A DNA stretch of 64,000 bases from positions 42,413 to 106,412 of the forward strand of contig CALULO010000007.1 of the NCBI GenBank assembly GCA_944321515.1, in the 5' to 3' direction. Under the pieces are notes generated by a model that did not search any database, was not told the origin of the DNA, and was given only the letters and a program-made list of their open reading frames with translations. Position numbers and translations under genes: made by a program. This stretch comes from an uncultured Atopobiaceae bacterium (GTDB taxonomy: Bacteria > Actinomycetota > Coriobacteriia > Coriobacteriales > Atopobiaceae). Each line of letters opens with the position of its first letter. Position 1 is the stretch's first letter. This document shows positions 55,907 through 63,921 of this stretch, piece by piece.

Positions 55907-56956
55907 ATGCCCAACGAGGGAAGCTACGAGGCGGCGCTTCGCCGCAGCAACGAGGTTCACGCCGACCTCGAGAAGAACGCCGAGAAGTACACGATGCTCA
56001 CGGGTGACCGCCCCACCGGGCGCCTGCACCTCGGCCACTACTTCGGCACGCTCGTCGACCGCGTCCGTCTGCAGAACCTGGGCGTCCACACCAACATCGT
56101 CATCGCGGACTACCAGGTCATCACGGACCGCGACACCACCGAGCACATCGCAGACAACGTCTACAACATGGTCGTGGACTACCTGGCCTGCGGGATCGAC
56201 CCCGACAAGACCACCATCTTCACCCACTCCGCCATCCCCGAGCTCAACCAGCTCATGCTGCCGTTCCTAAGCCTCGTGACCGAGGCGGAGATGGAGCGCA
56301 ACCCCACCGTCAAGGCTGAGCAGGAGGCCTCCGGCCACGCCCTCACGGGCCTGCTGCTCACCTATCCCGTGCACCAGGCCTGCGACATCCTCTTCTGCAA
56401 GGGCGACATCGTGCCGGTGGGCCGTGACCAGCTTCCCCACATCGAGATCACTGACAAGATCGCCCGGCGCTTCAACGAGCGCTACGGGCACGTCTTCCCC
56501 GAGCCCGTGGGGCTGCTCACCTCGACGCCGCTGCTGCCCGGACTCGACGGACGCAAGATGAGCAAGTCCTACGGCAACGCCATCTCTCTTTCCATGACCG
56601 CTGAGGAGACGGCAAAGCTCATCAAGAAGTCGAAGAGCGACTCCGAGCGCATGATCACCTTCGACCCGGAGGGACGCCCCGAGGTCTCCGGCCTGCTCAC
56701 CACCGCCGGCATCTGCACCGGTCGCGACCCCAGGGAGATCGCCGAGGAGATCGGCATGGGCGGCGCCGGCCAGCTCAAGAAGTACGTGACCGAGGCGGTG
56801 AACGGCTACTTCGCCCCCATTCGCGAGCGCCGCGCCGAGATCGCGAAGGACATGGACTACGTGAAGGACGTCATCGCCGAGGGCAACCGCCGTGCCCGCG
56901 AGGTGGCCGCGTCCACCCTCGACGAGGTTCGCGAGGCCATGGGAATGGTCTACTAG
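55907..56956 (+). CDS. trpS: Tryptophanyl-tRNA synthetase
   Basis: Class I aminoacyl-tRNA synthetase. 349 aa. HIGH-type motif in LTGDRPTGRLHLGHYFGTL (about 31-49), KMSKS in LDGRKMSKSYGNAI, and GRDQLPHIEITDKIARRFN between them. The N-terminal 28 residues are helical and charged. The catalytic half resembles clostridial TrpRS. A single gene with its own upstream region, convergent with arcB. Confidence 0.96.
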   Translation: MPNEGSYEAALRRSNEVHADLEKNAEKYTMLTGDRPTGRLHLGHYFGTLVDRVRLQNLGVHTNIVIADYQVITDRDTTEHIADNVYNMVVDYLACGIDPDKTTIFTHSAIPELNQLMLPFLSLVTEAEMERNPTVKAEQEASGHALTGLLLTYPVHQACDILFCKGDIVPVGRDQLPHIEITDKIARRFNERYGHVFPEPVGLLTSTPLLPGLDGRKMSKSYGNAISLSMTAEETAKLIKKSKSDSERMITFDPEGRPEVSGLLTTAGICTGRDPREIAEEIGMGGAGQLKKYVTEAVNGYFAPIRERRAEIAKDMDYVKDVIAEGNRRAREVAASTLDEVREAMGMVY

Positions 56957-57011
56957 CCCACGTGGCGGCAGCCGTCCCCCTCAGCCGGGGCGCGGTCACG
57001 TGACTTACGAC

Positions 57012-57049
57012 AAGGGCCCGGTCCTCCCCTGTGGAGTGCCGGGCCCCTT
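57012..57049. terminator. Bidirectional terminator between trpS and arcB
   Basis: 8-bp stem GGGCCCGG/CCGGGCCC (57014-57021 with 57039-57046), extended by A-T pairs, with an inner hairpin CTCC/GGAG in the loop. T-tracts are poor on both strands (CTTCAT and TTGTCG). Its place between two convergent gene ends supports the call. Confidence 0.6.
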
Positions 57050-57073
57050 CATAGCCGAGCTGGCTCGCCCCGG

Positions 57074-58072
57074 CTACCTGAGCGTCGCGAGCATCACGGC
57101 TTTAATCGAGTGCAGGCGGTTCTCGGCCTCGTCGAAGACGCGGCTGCGCGGCCCCTCGAAGACCTCGTTCGAAACCTCGAGCTCGGCCAGGCCAAACTTC
57201 TGGAAGACCTCCTCGCCGATGGTAGTCTTGCGGTCGTGGAAGCTCGGGAGGCAGTGCATGAAGATGGCGTCAGGGGCGGCCTTGCCCATGAGCTCGGCGT
57301 TGACCTGGTACGGGGAGAGCAGGCGGATGCGCTCGCCCCAGAGGTCGGAGGACTCGCCCATCGAGACCCAGATGTCCGTGTAGATGACGCTCGCCCCGCG
57401 CGCGCCCTCGTCGACGTCCGCGGTCAGCGTGATTGTGGCGCCCGTCTCGGCGGCCACCCCGCGGCACGTCTCGACGAGCTCGGCATCCGGCATCTGCTCG
57501 GCCGGCCCGCACGCGCAGAAGTCAATGCCGAGCTTGGCGCAGACGACCATGAGCGAGTTGCCCACGTTGTTGCCGGCGTCGCCCATGAAGGTGACCTTGC
57601 GCCCGCGCATGCCGTCGCGCCCGAACTCCTCCTCCATGGTAAGGACGTCGGCAATCATCTGCGTGGGGTGGAACTCGGTGGTGAGGCCGTTCCACACCGG
57701 CACGCCGGCGTACTCGGCGAGCTCCTCGACGCGCTCCTGCCCGAAGCCACGGTACTCGATGCCGTCGAACATGCGACCGAGCACGCGCGCGGTGTCCGCG
57801 ATGGACTCCTTCTTGCCGATCTGCGAGGCACTCGGGTCCAGGTAGACCGCGTGCATGCCGAGGTCGGCCGCGCCGACCTCGAAGGCGCAACGCGTGCGCG
57901 TGGAGGTCTTCTCGAAGATGAGGGCGACGTTCTTGCCCTCGAGGTAGCGATGCGGCTCGCGGGCGTGCTTCTTGGCCTTGAGCTCGGCAGAGAGGTCGAT
58001 GAGGTAGCGAATCTCCTCGGGCGTGAAGTCGAGGAGCTTGAGGAAGCTTCGTCCGGTGAGGCTGACGGCCAT
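57074..58072 (-). CDS. arcB: Ornithine carbamoyltransferase
   Basis: 332 aa. Carbamoyl-phosphate site FEKTSTRTRCAFEVGA, ornithine region EFHPTQMIADVLTMEE and FMGDAGNNVGNSLMV, VSMGE and the substrate loop MHCLPSFHD. The sequence alone does not separate the anabolic ArgF from the catabolic ArcB; the neighbouring arginine deiminase gene (155 bases upstream) and the absence of other arg genes favour ArcB, which makes carbamoyl phosphate from citrulline. ATG 58072 with GGGAG upstream. Confidence 0.93.
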   Translation of the reverse strand: MAVSLTGRSFLKLLDFTPEEIRYLIDLSAELKAKKHAREPHRYLEGKNVALIFEKTSTRTRCAFEVGAADLGMHAVYLDPSASQIGKKESIADTARVLGRMFDGIEYRGFGQERVEELAEYAGVPVWNGLTTEFHPTQMIADVLTMEEEFGRDGMRGRKVTFMGDAGNNVGNSLMVVCAKLGIDFCACGPAEQMPDAELVETCRGVAAETGATITLTADVDEGARGASVIYTDIWVSMGESSDLWGERIRLLSPYQVNAELMGKAAPDAIFMHCLPSFHDRKTTIGEEVFQKFGLAELEVSNEVFEGPRSRVFDEAENRLHSIKAVMLATLR

Positions 58073-58096
58073 GTTGTTCTCCCTTCTGGGGTGTTC

Positions 58097-58109
58097 ATCA
58101 GGCCCTGAT
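58097..58109. promoter_or_regulatory. Palindrome at the predicted arcB transcription start
   Basis: ATCAGG-C-CCTGAT, a perfect 6-bp inverted repeat around one base, overlapping the last bases of the -10 box and the expected start point of arcB. Good candidate for an operator; the regulator is unknown. It does not resemble an ArgR box. Confidence 0.45.
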
Positions 58110-58136
58110 TGTACCGCAGGGCCGCGGGGGCGTCCC
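58108..58136 (-). promoter_or_regulatory. Possible promoter of arcB
   Basis: Minus-strand -10 TACAAT (58108-58113), 17-bp spacer, -35-like GGGACG (58131-58136). The leader to ATG 58072 is about 28 bases. The -35 lies inside a GC hairpin (58122-58141). Confidence 0.5.
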
Positions 58137-58141
58137 CGCGG
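58122..58141. repeat. Perfect GC hairpin between arcA and arcB
   Basis: CCGCGGGG-gcgt-CCCCGCGG, 8-bp arms. It lies downstream of arcA and on top of the arcB -35 region. With no T-run it is not a standard terminator; it may protect arcA mRNA. Confidence 0.5.
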
Positions 58142-58160
58142 GGCGACAGCGGGCGCTCTA

Positions 58161-58194
58161 AGTGCGACGTAGCCCCAAGTGCGACGTAGCCCCA
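58161..58194. repeat. 17-bp exact tandem repeat between arcA and arcB
   Basis: AGTGCGACGTAGCCCCA occurs twice with no gap (58161-58177 and 58178-58194), in the 155-base gap between the two arginine genes. No further copies are seen nearby. Confidence 0.9.
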
Positions 58195-58227
58195 GGGGCG
58201 CCGTGGGGGGCGACGAAGACGCCACCC

Positions 58228-59526
58228 CTAGAGGGCGTCTCTCCAGAGCGCCATGGACATGCAGTGCGGGCCGCCCCGGCCGCGCGAGAGCTCAGCCGAG
58301 GGGACCTCGAGAAGCTCTATTCCCGCGCGTGCCAGGATGTCGTTGGTGACGGCGTTTCGCTGGTAGACGAGTACGCGGCCGGGGCGAACGGCAAGCGTGT
58401 TGGACCCGTCGTTCCACTGCTCGCGCGCCGCGGCGATGGCGTCGTCCCCGCCGCACTTGATGAGCCTCACGCCGTCCAGGCCAAGCGCGCGGGCGAGGGC
58501 CACGTCAAGCGACTCGTCAAGCTCCCGGATGACCACCTCGCCCTCGTGGGCGCCGCGCGTGAGCTCGAAGACGTGAAGCGTCCCCAGGATGCCGGGGTGG
58601 ACCGTGAAGGCGTCAACGTCAACCTGCGTGAACACGGTGTCGAGGTGCATGAACGAGCGCTTGTGCGGGATCGAGAAGGCCATCACGCGGCGAATGCCGG
58701 AATCAGGCAGCGTGCCCACGTCCTTCTCGCCGGCATGGGCCCCATCAACGCCTGAGCCACCCCAGAGCAGGTTGTGTGCGAGGACGTCGATAGCCGCGGC
58801 GGAGGTCCGCTCGGAGATTCCCACGCCCACGACGTCGGGGCCAAGCACCAGGATGTCGCCACCCTCGACGTGGTAGGGCAGGCCGGGCGTATACCAGAGC
58901 GGCGCGCCGCCGTACTCGGGGTGGTACCGCAGCACGAACTCGCCGAAGACGCTCTCGCGCCGGCGGGTGGTGGTGAGCATGCGGTTCACCGAGGCGCCCT
59001 TCCCGATGACGGAGAAGGTGTCTCGCGTGAAGTAGATGTTGGGGATGGGGTCTATGGCCAGCGGCGAGCTCGCGTTGGAGTCCGTGAGCATGAGGTCGGC
59101 GAGCGAGGACGCACGGTCGCGGACGGGCCCCAGCTCGTCAGCGCGCACGCCGGCGATGCAACGACGGACGAGCTCGCGGGCATCCCCTATTGAGCCCAGC
59201 AGCTCGCGGACGGCTTGCCGCGCGGCGCGCCCCGCGAGCCCGGACTCGTCGAGCCAGCGCTCGCAGAAGGCCTCACGCACTCCTGGCACGGCGTCGAGCG
59301 CCTCGGCGACGAGCTCGTCCAGGTAGAGGACCTCCACGCCCTCCTCGGCAAGCAGCCGGGCAAAGGCGTCATGCTCTCGCTGGGCCTCCTCCAGGAAGGG
59401 GATGTCGTCGAAGAGCAGCGGCCCAAGCGTGTCCGGGGACAGGTTGAGGAGCTCCGCCCCCGGACGATAGAGCATGACCTTGCGCAGGCGCCCGATCTCC
59501 GAGCGCACGTTGAGACCTTCGTACAC
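58228..59526 (-). CDS. arcA: Arginine deiminase
   Basis: Hydrolyses arginine to citrulline and ammonia, first step of the ADI pathway that yields ATP and ammonia under acid or energy stress. 432 aa. Active-site segments: NIYFTRDTFSVIG (Asp), HVEGGDILVLG, SFMHLDTVFTQVD (His and Asp) and catalytic Cys in GGPHCMSMAL at the C-terminus. GTG 59526 (giving YEGLNVRSEIGRLRKVMLYRPG) is favoured by GGGGAGG four bases ahead; upstream in-frame starts lack one. arcB follows; carbamate kinase and the antiporter arcD are not in the window. Divergent from ppk1. Confidence 0.95.
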   Translation of the reverse strand: MYEGLNVRSEIGRLRKVMLYRPGAELLNLSPDTLGPLLFDDIPFLEEAQREHDAFARLLAEEGVEVLYLDELVAEALDAVPGVREAFCERWLDESGLAGRAARQAVRELLGSIGDARELVRRCIAGVRADELGPVRDRASSLADLMLTDSNASSPLAIDPIPNIYFTRDTFSVIGKGASVNRMLTTTRRRESVFGEFVLRYHPEYGGAPLWYTPGLPYHVEGGDILVLGPDVVGVGISERTSAAAIDVLAHNLLWGGSGVDGAHAGEKDVGTLPDSGIRRVMAFSIPHKRSFMHLDTVFTQVDVDAFTVHPGILGTLHVFELTRGAHEGEVVIRELDESLDVALARALGLDGVRLIKCGGDDAIAAAREQWNDGSNTLAVRPGRVLVYQRNAVTNDILARAGIELLEVPSAELSRGRGGPHCMSMALWRDAL

Positions 59527-59665
59527 GAGCCCTCCCCAGACGAGGCAATACCTTGCACAACCATAACGCACCCGGCCCGCCCGGCCGCTCGACCGGCTGC
59601 TATCATCATAAGAAGTCATATTCCGGCGTCCGAGCGACGCCGCGGCAGAGAGGGGCGGGGCTCTC

Positions 59666-62365
59666 ATGAGCAAGGAAGACGTCGAGAGGGACGTGCACGT
59701 CGAGGACGGGGCCGACGCGTGGCTCAAGGACAAGGAGCGCTCAAGGCAGGTCAAGGCCTCGAAAAGCAACAAGGCGACGAAGGGGCGTGCCGTCAGGGGG
59801 GACAAGCCAGCGAAGGCAGAGAAGGACCGTGACGCCGGCGAGAAGGGCAGGCGCGCCAGGGACTTCTCCTACACCCAGAACCGTGAGATCAGCTGGCTGC
59901 GCTTCGACGACCGCATCCTCGACGAGGCATACGACCCGGCCGTGCCGATCTTCGAGCGCCTCAAGTTCTGCGAGATCGTGGAGTCCAACCTTGACGAGTG
60001 GTTCATGATCCGCGTGGGCGGCCTCTCCGACCTCGCGTCCCTCAAGAACCAGCCCAAGGACAACAAGTCCAACATGACCCCCGCCGAGCAGCTCGACGCC
60101 ATCTTCGAGGCGCTGCCGCCCCTGATGGAGCGCCATGAGCGCGGCCTCTCCGAGGTCGAGTCGCTCCTGGCCGAGCACGGCCTCGTGCGCGTCTCCCCCT
60201 CCGACTACACCGAGGCCGACCTCGCGGCCGTGCAGCGTCACTTCGACCGCCGGCTCGCCCCGATCATCTCCCCGCTCATCGTCGACCCGCGCCACCCCTT
60301 CCCCAACCTGAGGAACGGCCGGCTCTTCGTGGCGTGCTCCCTCGACGGCGCCGACGAGGCAGGGCTTCTCGGCATCATCGAGGTCCCGGCCACCGAGCAG
60401 CGCGTGGTAGCCCTGCCCTCCGCGGGCAAGGCATGGCGCTACACGCTGCTCGAGGACGTGCTCCAGACCAGCCTTGACCAGTGCTTTGGCGACTACGTGC
60501 CCAAGCGCTCCGCGGTGCTGCGCGTGACGCGAAACGCCGACATAGACCCGGACGGCGAGGGAGTGGAGGAGGAGGAGGACTACCGCCAGCACATGAAGAA
60601 GGTCCTCAAGCTCCGCCAGCGCCTCCAGCCGGTGCGCCTGGAGATCAGGGGCAAGCTCGGCAAGGTGCTCGAGGGCCTCATCGCGGACGAGCTCTCCCTG
60701 GAGCCGCGCAGGATCTTCCGCCTCTCCCGCCCCATCGACCTCGGCTACGTCTACGGCCTGGAGTCCCACATCCCCGACCACGAGCACGCCGCCTGCGTGT
60801 TCCGACCCTTCGAGCCGCAGGTCAGCCCGATGGTGGACCTCTCTCGACCCATGCGCGGGCAGGTGGAGGACCACGACGTCCTGCTCACCTACCCCTACGA
60901 GTCCATGACGCCCCTCCTGCGCCTGGTGCGCGAGGCCTCCGGCGACGACGCGTGCATCTCCATCAAGATCACGCTCTACCGCGTGGCCAAGAGCTCCCAC
61001 CTCTGCGAGAGCCTCATCAGCGCCGCGGAGGCCGGCAAGGACGTGACCGTGCTCATGGAGCTGCGCGCCCGCTTCGACGAGGCCAACAACATCGCCTGGG
61101 CGGAGCGCCTGGAGGACGCCGGCTGCACGGTAATCTACGGCTCGGAGGGCTTCAAGTGCCACTCCAAGATCTGTCAGATCACCTACCACGACCGCGACGG
61201 CATCAGCCGCATCACCTGCCTGGGCACCGGAAACTTCAACGAGAAGACCGCCAAGCTCTACTCTGACTTCATGCTGCTCACCGCTGACGAGGGCATAGGG
61301 TCCGACGGCAACACGTTCTTCCGCAACCTCTCGCTCGGCAACCTGCGCGGCACCTACCGCCACCTCGGCGTGGCGCCCGTGAGCCTGAAGCCGCTCGTCA
61401 TGCGCGGCATCGAGCGCGAGATCGCCCGCGCCCGGGAGGGGGCGCCGGCGCGCGTCTTCATGAAGATGAACTCCCTCACCGACCGCGACGTCATCGACAA
61501 GATCTCCGAGGCCTGCGAGGCCGGCGTCCAGGTCGTGATGATCGTCCGAGGCATCTGCTGCATCAAGGCGGGAGTCCCGGGCAAGACCGACGGCCTCGTG
61601 GTGCGCCAGATAGCCGGCCGCTTCCTCGAGCACGCGCGCATCTATGCCTTCGGCGAGGAGATGGACACGATCTACCTCTCCAGCGCCGACATGATGACGA
61701 GAAACACTGAGCGCCGCGTGGAGATCGCCTTCCCGGTGCGCGACCAGGCGTGCTCCCAGATCGTCCGCCACTTCGTGGAGCTCCAGCTCTCCGACAACGT
61801 CAAGGCGCGCCAGCTCACCTCGGAGGGCACATGGGCCCGCGTGGACGTAGACCCCGGCGCCGCATGCGTGAACTGCCAGGAGGAGTTCCTGCTCGAGGCC
61901 TACCAGCGTGCCCACGCCGCCACCGATGAGCGCGCCCGCGCGGCCCGCGCGGAGAGGATCGAGCCCACCGAGGGCACGGTCCCCCAGCTCGCCTCGGTGA
62001 GGGAGGGGCAAGAGCCCGACGAGCGAGAGAGTGACGTTGCGGCCACCCAGACAGATGTTGCCGTGGAGCCCGAGACCGACGAAGCGCCTGCGAGCCACGC
62101 CGAGGCCCCTGCGGAGCCGGCCGTCGTCGAGACGGTCCCCGCAGACGAGGCCGCCGCTGCGCCCGAGACCGCGGAGTCGCCCTCCGAGGACGAGCCCGCC
62201 TGGTCTGCGCCCGCGCAGCCGGAAAGCGCCCAGACACCTGAGCCCGCCCGGCCGGCGAGCGCCGCGGCAGCCGAGCCGACCACGCCCAAGCGCGGTCGCG
62301 TCTCTCTCGCGCTCTCCCTCTTCGGGCAGGCCTTCAAGACGCTGTTCGTCGGAGGTGACAAGTGA
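59666..62365 (+). CDS. ppk1: Polyphosphate kinase PPK1, with long terminal extensions
   Basis: Builds polyphosphate from ATP. 899 aa against about 690-740 usually. Residues 1-68 are a charged Lys-rich extension; 68 to about 745 is PPK1: NREISWLRFDDRILDEA, ESNLDEWFMIRVGGL, KITLYRVAKSS, autophosphorylated His499 in FKCHSKIC, second-site His656 in FLEHARIYAFG, and MMTRNTERRVEIAFP. Residues 750-880 are Ala/Pro/Glu-rich and probably disordered, ending in a short basic-hydrophobic tail (SLALSLFGQAFKTLFVGG) that may be amphipathic. Membrane or partner binding by this tail is a guess. The stop overlaps the rlmD start. Confidence 0.94.
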   Translation: MSKEDVERDVHVEDGADAWLKDKERSRQVKASKSNKATKGRAVRGDKPAKAEKDRDAGEKGRRARDFSYTQNREISWLRFDDRILDEAYDPAVPIFERLKFCEIVESNLDEWFMIRVGGLSDLASLKNQPKDNKSNMTPAEQLDAIFEALPPLMERHERGLSEVESLLAEHGLVRVSPSDYTEADLAAVQRHFDRRLAPIISPLIVDPRHPFPNLRNGRLFVACSLDGADEAGLLGIIEVPATEQRVVALPSAGKAWRYTLLEDVLQTSLDQCFGDYVPKRSAVLRVTRNADIDPDGEGVEEEEDYRQHMKKVLKLRQRLQPVRLEIRGKLGKVLEGLIADELSLEPRRIFRLSRPIDLGYVYGLESHIPDHEHAACVFRPFEPQVSPMVDLSRPMRGQVEDHDVLLTYPYESMTPLLRLVREASGDDACISIKITLYRVAKSSHLCESLISAAEAGKDVTVLMELRARFDEANNIAWAERLEDAGCTVIYGSEGFKCHSKICQITYHDRDGISRITCLGTGNFNEKTAKLYSDFMLLTADEGIGSDGNTFFRNLSLGNLRGTYRHLGVAPVSLKPLVMRGIEREIARAREGAPARVFMKMNSLTDRDVIDKISEACEAGVQVVMIVRGICCIKAGVPGKTDGLVVRQIAGRFLEHARIYAFGEEMDTIYLSSADMMTRNTERRVEIAFPVRDQACSQIVRHFVELQLSDNVKARQLTSEGTWARVDVDPGAACVNCQEEFLLEAYQRAHAATDERARAARAERIEPTEGTVPQLASVREGQEPDERESDVAATQTDVAVEPETDEAPASHAEAPAEPAVVETVPADEAAAAPETAESPSEDEPAWSAPAQPESAQTPEPARPASAAAAEPTTPKRGRVSLALSLFGQAFKTLFVGGDK

Positions 62366-63693
62366 GCCAGCAGCAAGAGCTCGAGCTGACAGTCGAGCGC
62401 ATGTCCTACGGGCCCGACGCCATTGCGCACGACGCCGACGGGAAGACGGTCTTCGTCTCCGGTGCCGTGGCTGGCGACACGGTCCGTGCCCTCGTTGACC
62501 GCGAGGAGGACCGCTGGTCGCACGCAACCTCCGTGGAGGTGCTCACGCCCTCCTCGGACCGCGTGACGCCCGCGTGCCCCTACGCTTCAGTCTGCGGCGG
62601 CTGCCCGTGGGCGGCGCTCTCCTACGAGGCCCAGGCCGCGGCCAAGCGCGCTGGCGTCGTGGACGCGCTCGCCCGCGTGGGGCGGATGGGCGCGAGACGG
62701 GCGGAGGCCCTCGTGGCGCCGCTCGTCTCGCCGTCCGACCCGTGGGGCTATCGAAACAAGGTGGAGCTTGCTGTCACGCACGAGGGCGGTCGCATCTCCC
62801 TCGGCATGCACGGGCGTGGCGAGAAGGACGTGGTGAAGGTCAAGTCCTGCGCCCTGCTCGACAGGCGCCACGCCAAGGCCGTGAACGCCGTCGCCGGCGC
62901 GCTCGGCTACCTCGCGGGCAGCCACCACCTCGAGCTGGAGCGCGTGGGCATCCGCGTCTCCCTGCGCACGCGCGAGGTCGAGGTGGCTCTCTGGGACCGC
63001 CCTGGCGGCTTCCCACGCGCGCAGGCGGCAAAGGTGCTCGACAGCGCTCTCTCCCCCACCTCGGTGGTGCGCGTCATGCAGAAGGGCCCGGCCAAGGCAC
63101 GCAAGATCGCCGGCGTGGAGCGCCTCTCCGGCGCGGGCTCCTGGGGCGAGCTGGTGGGCACCGAGCGCATGCGCGTCTCCGCCCCCTCCTTCTTCCAGGT
63201 GAACACCCGGGGCGCGGAGAAGCTCGTCGAGCTCGTGCTTGACGCCCTCCAGCCGACCGAGGACGAGGAGGCCATGGACCTCTACTGCGGCGCAGGGACC
63301 TTCACGCTGCCGCTCGCGCGGCGCGCGGGCTTCGTCTCCGCCGTGGAGTCCTACGGGCCGGCCGTGCGCGACCTGCGGCGCAACCTCGAGTCTGCCGGCC
63401 TCAACAACGTAGACCCCATCGGCGGCGACGCGGGCCGTGAGTTCCCGGACACCGACGCGGACGTCATCGTGGTGGACCCGCCGCGGGCCGGTCTCGCCGA
63501 GGACGTGGTGAGGCGGCTCTCCGAGCAGCCAGCGCGCGCGATTGCCTACGTGAGCTGCGACCCGGCCACGCTGGCACGCGACCTCGCCCGCTTCGAGGCC
63601 GCTGGCACCTTCGCGCCGAAACGCGTGACGCCCGTGGACCTCTTCCCGCAGACCTTCCACGTGGAGACCGTCACCCTCCTAGAGCGCTCCTAG
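62362..63693 (+). CDS. 23S rRNA (uracil-5-)-methyltransferase, RlmD/RumA type
   Basis: SAM-dependent RNA m5U methyltransferase. 443 aa. N-terminal TRAM domain (1 to about 60), iron-sulfur cysteines CPYASVCGGCPW plus a distal Cys in KVKSCALLD, then the methyltransferase with FFQVNTRGAEKL, DLYCGAGTFTLPLAR, VVDPPRAGL and catalytic Cys in YVSCDPATLARDLARF. The target base is not certain: TrmA/RlmC/RlmD relatives share these motifs, and TrmFO in this window already covers tRNA U54. GTG 62362 overlaps the ppk1 stop (GTGA). Confidence 0.92.
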   Translation: MSQQQELELTVERMSYGPDAIAHDADGKTVFVSGAVAGDTVRALVDREEDRWSHATSVEVLTPSSDRVTPACPYASVCGGCPWAALSYEAQAAAKRAGVVDALARVGRMGARRAEALVAPLVSPSDPWGYRNKVELAVTHEGGRISLGMHGRGEKDVVKVKSCALLDRRHAKAVNAVAGALGYLAGSHHLELERVGIRVSLRTREVEVALWDRPGGFPRAQAAKVLDSALSPTSVVRVMQKGPAKARKIAGVERLSGAGSWGELVGTERMRVSAPSFFQVNTRGAEKLVELVLDALQPTEDEEAMDLYCGAGTFTLPLARRAGFVSAVESYGPAVRDLRRNLESAGLNNVDPIGGDAGREFPDTDADVIVVDPPRAGLAEDVVRRLSEQPARAIAYVSCDPATLARDLARFEAAGTFAPKRVTPVDLFPQTFHVETVTLLERS

Positions 63694-63769
63694 CCATCAA
63701 GGGGAGCGCCGGGCCGACGAACACGTCGACAGGGCAGGCAGGCCGAACTGGACGTCGGGCGGCCGGGCG

Positions 63770-63820
63770 AACTCGCGCAAAGTCACGTTCTTCTCGCCGA
63801 AGCGTGACTTTGCGCGAGTT
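63770..63820. repeat. Perfect 18-bp inverted repeat (unit 1)
   Basis: Arms 63770-63787 (AACTCGCGCAAAGTCACG) and 63803-63820 are exact reverse complements around a 15-base loop. It lies 77 bases after the RlmD-type gene, and TGTATTTGTC follows, so it might also end that transcript. Confidence 0.85.
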
Positions 63821-63841
63821 TGTATTTGTCGCCTCGCTCAT

Positions 63842-63871
63842 AGTCACGCTTCTCTGGCCCAATTCGTGACT
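63842..63871. repeat. Inverted repeat unit 2 (AGTCACG/CGTGACT)
   Basis: 7-bp arms AGTCACG (63842-63848) and CGTGACT (63865-63871) around a 16-base loop, with the loop sequence related to unit 1 (cttctctggcc against ttcttctcgcc). Confidence 0.75.
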
Positions 63872-63900
63872 TCGGACGAGCTGGCAGCTGCCGTCCCATT

Positions 63901-63921
63901 CAAAGTCACGTTCTTCTCGCC
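63901..63921. repeat. Repeat unit 3, left arm only
   Basis: 21 bases identical to 63778-63798 of unit 1: the AAAGTCACG arm plus the first 11 loop bases. No right arm follows, so this copy is a half unit. Confidence 0.8.

Noticed and set aside
56994..57005. TCACGTGA palindrome between trpS and arcB as an operator
   Set aside because: It lies downstream of both convergent genes, away from any promoter.
59741..62527. A 928-codon open frame on the minus strand opposite ppk1
   Set aside because: Fully antisense to an intact PPK1; no family motif, no ribosome site, biased composition.
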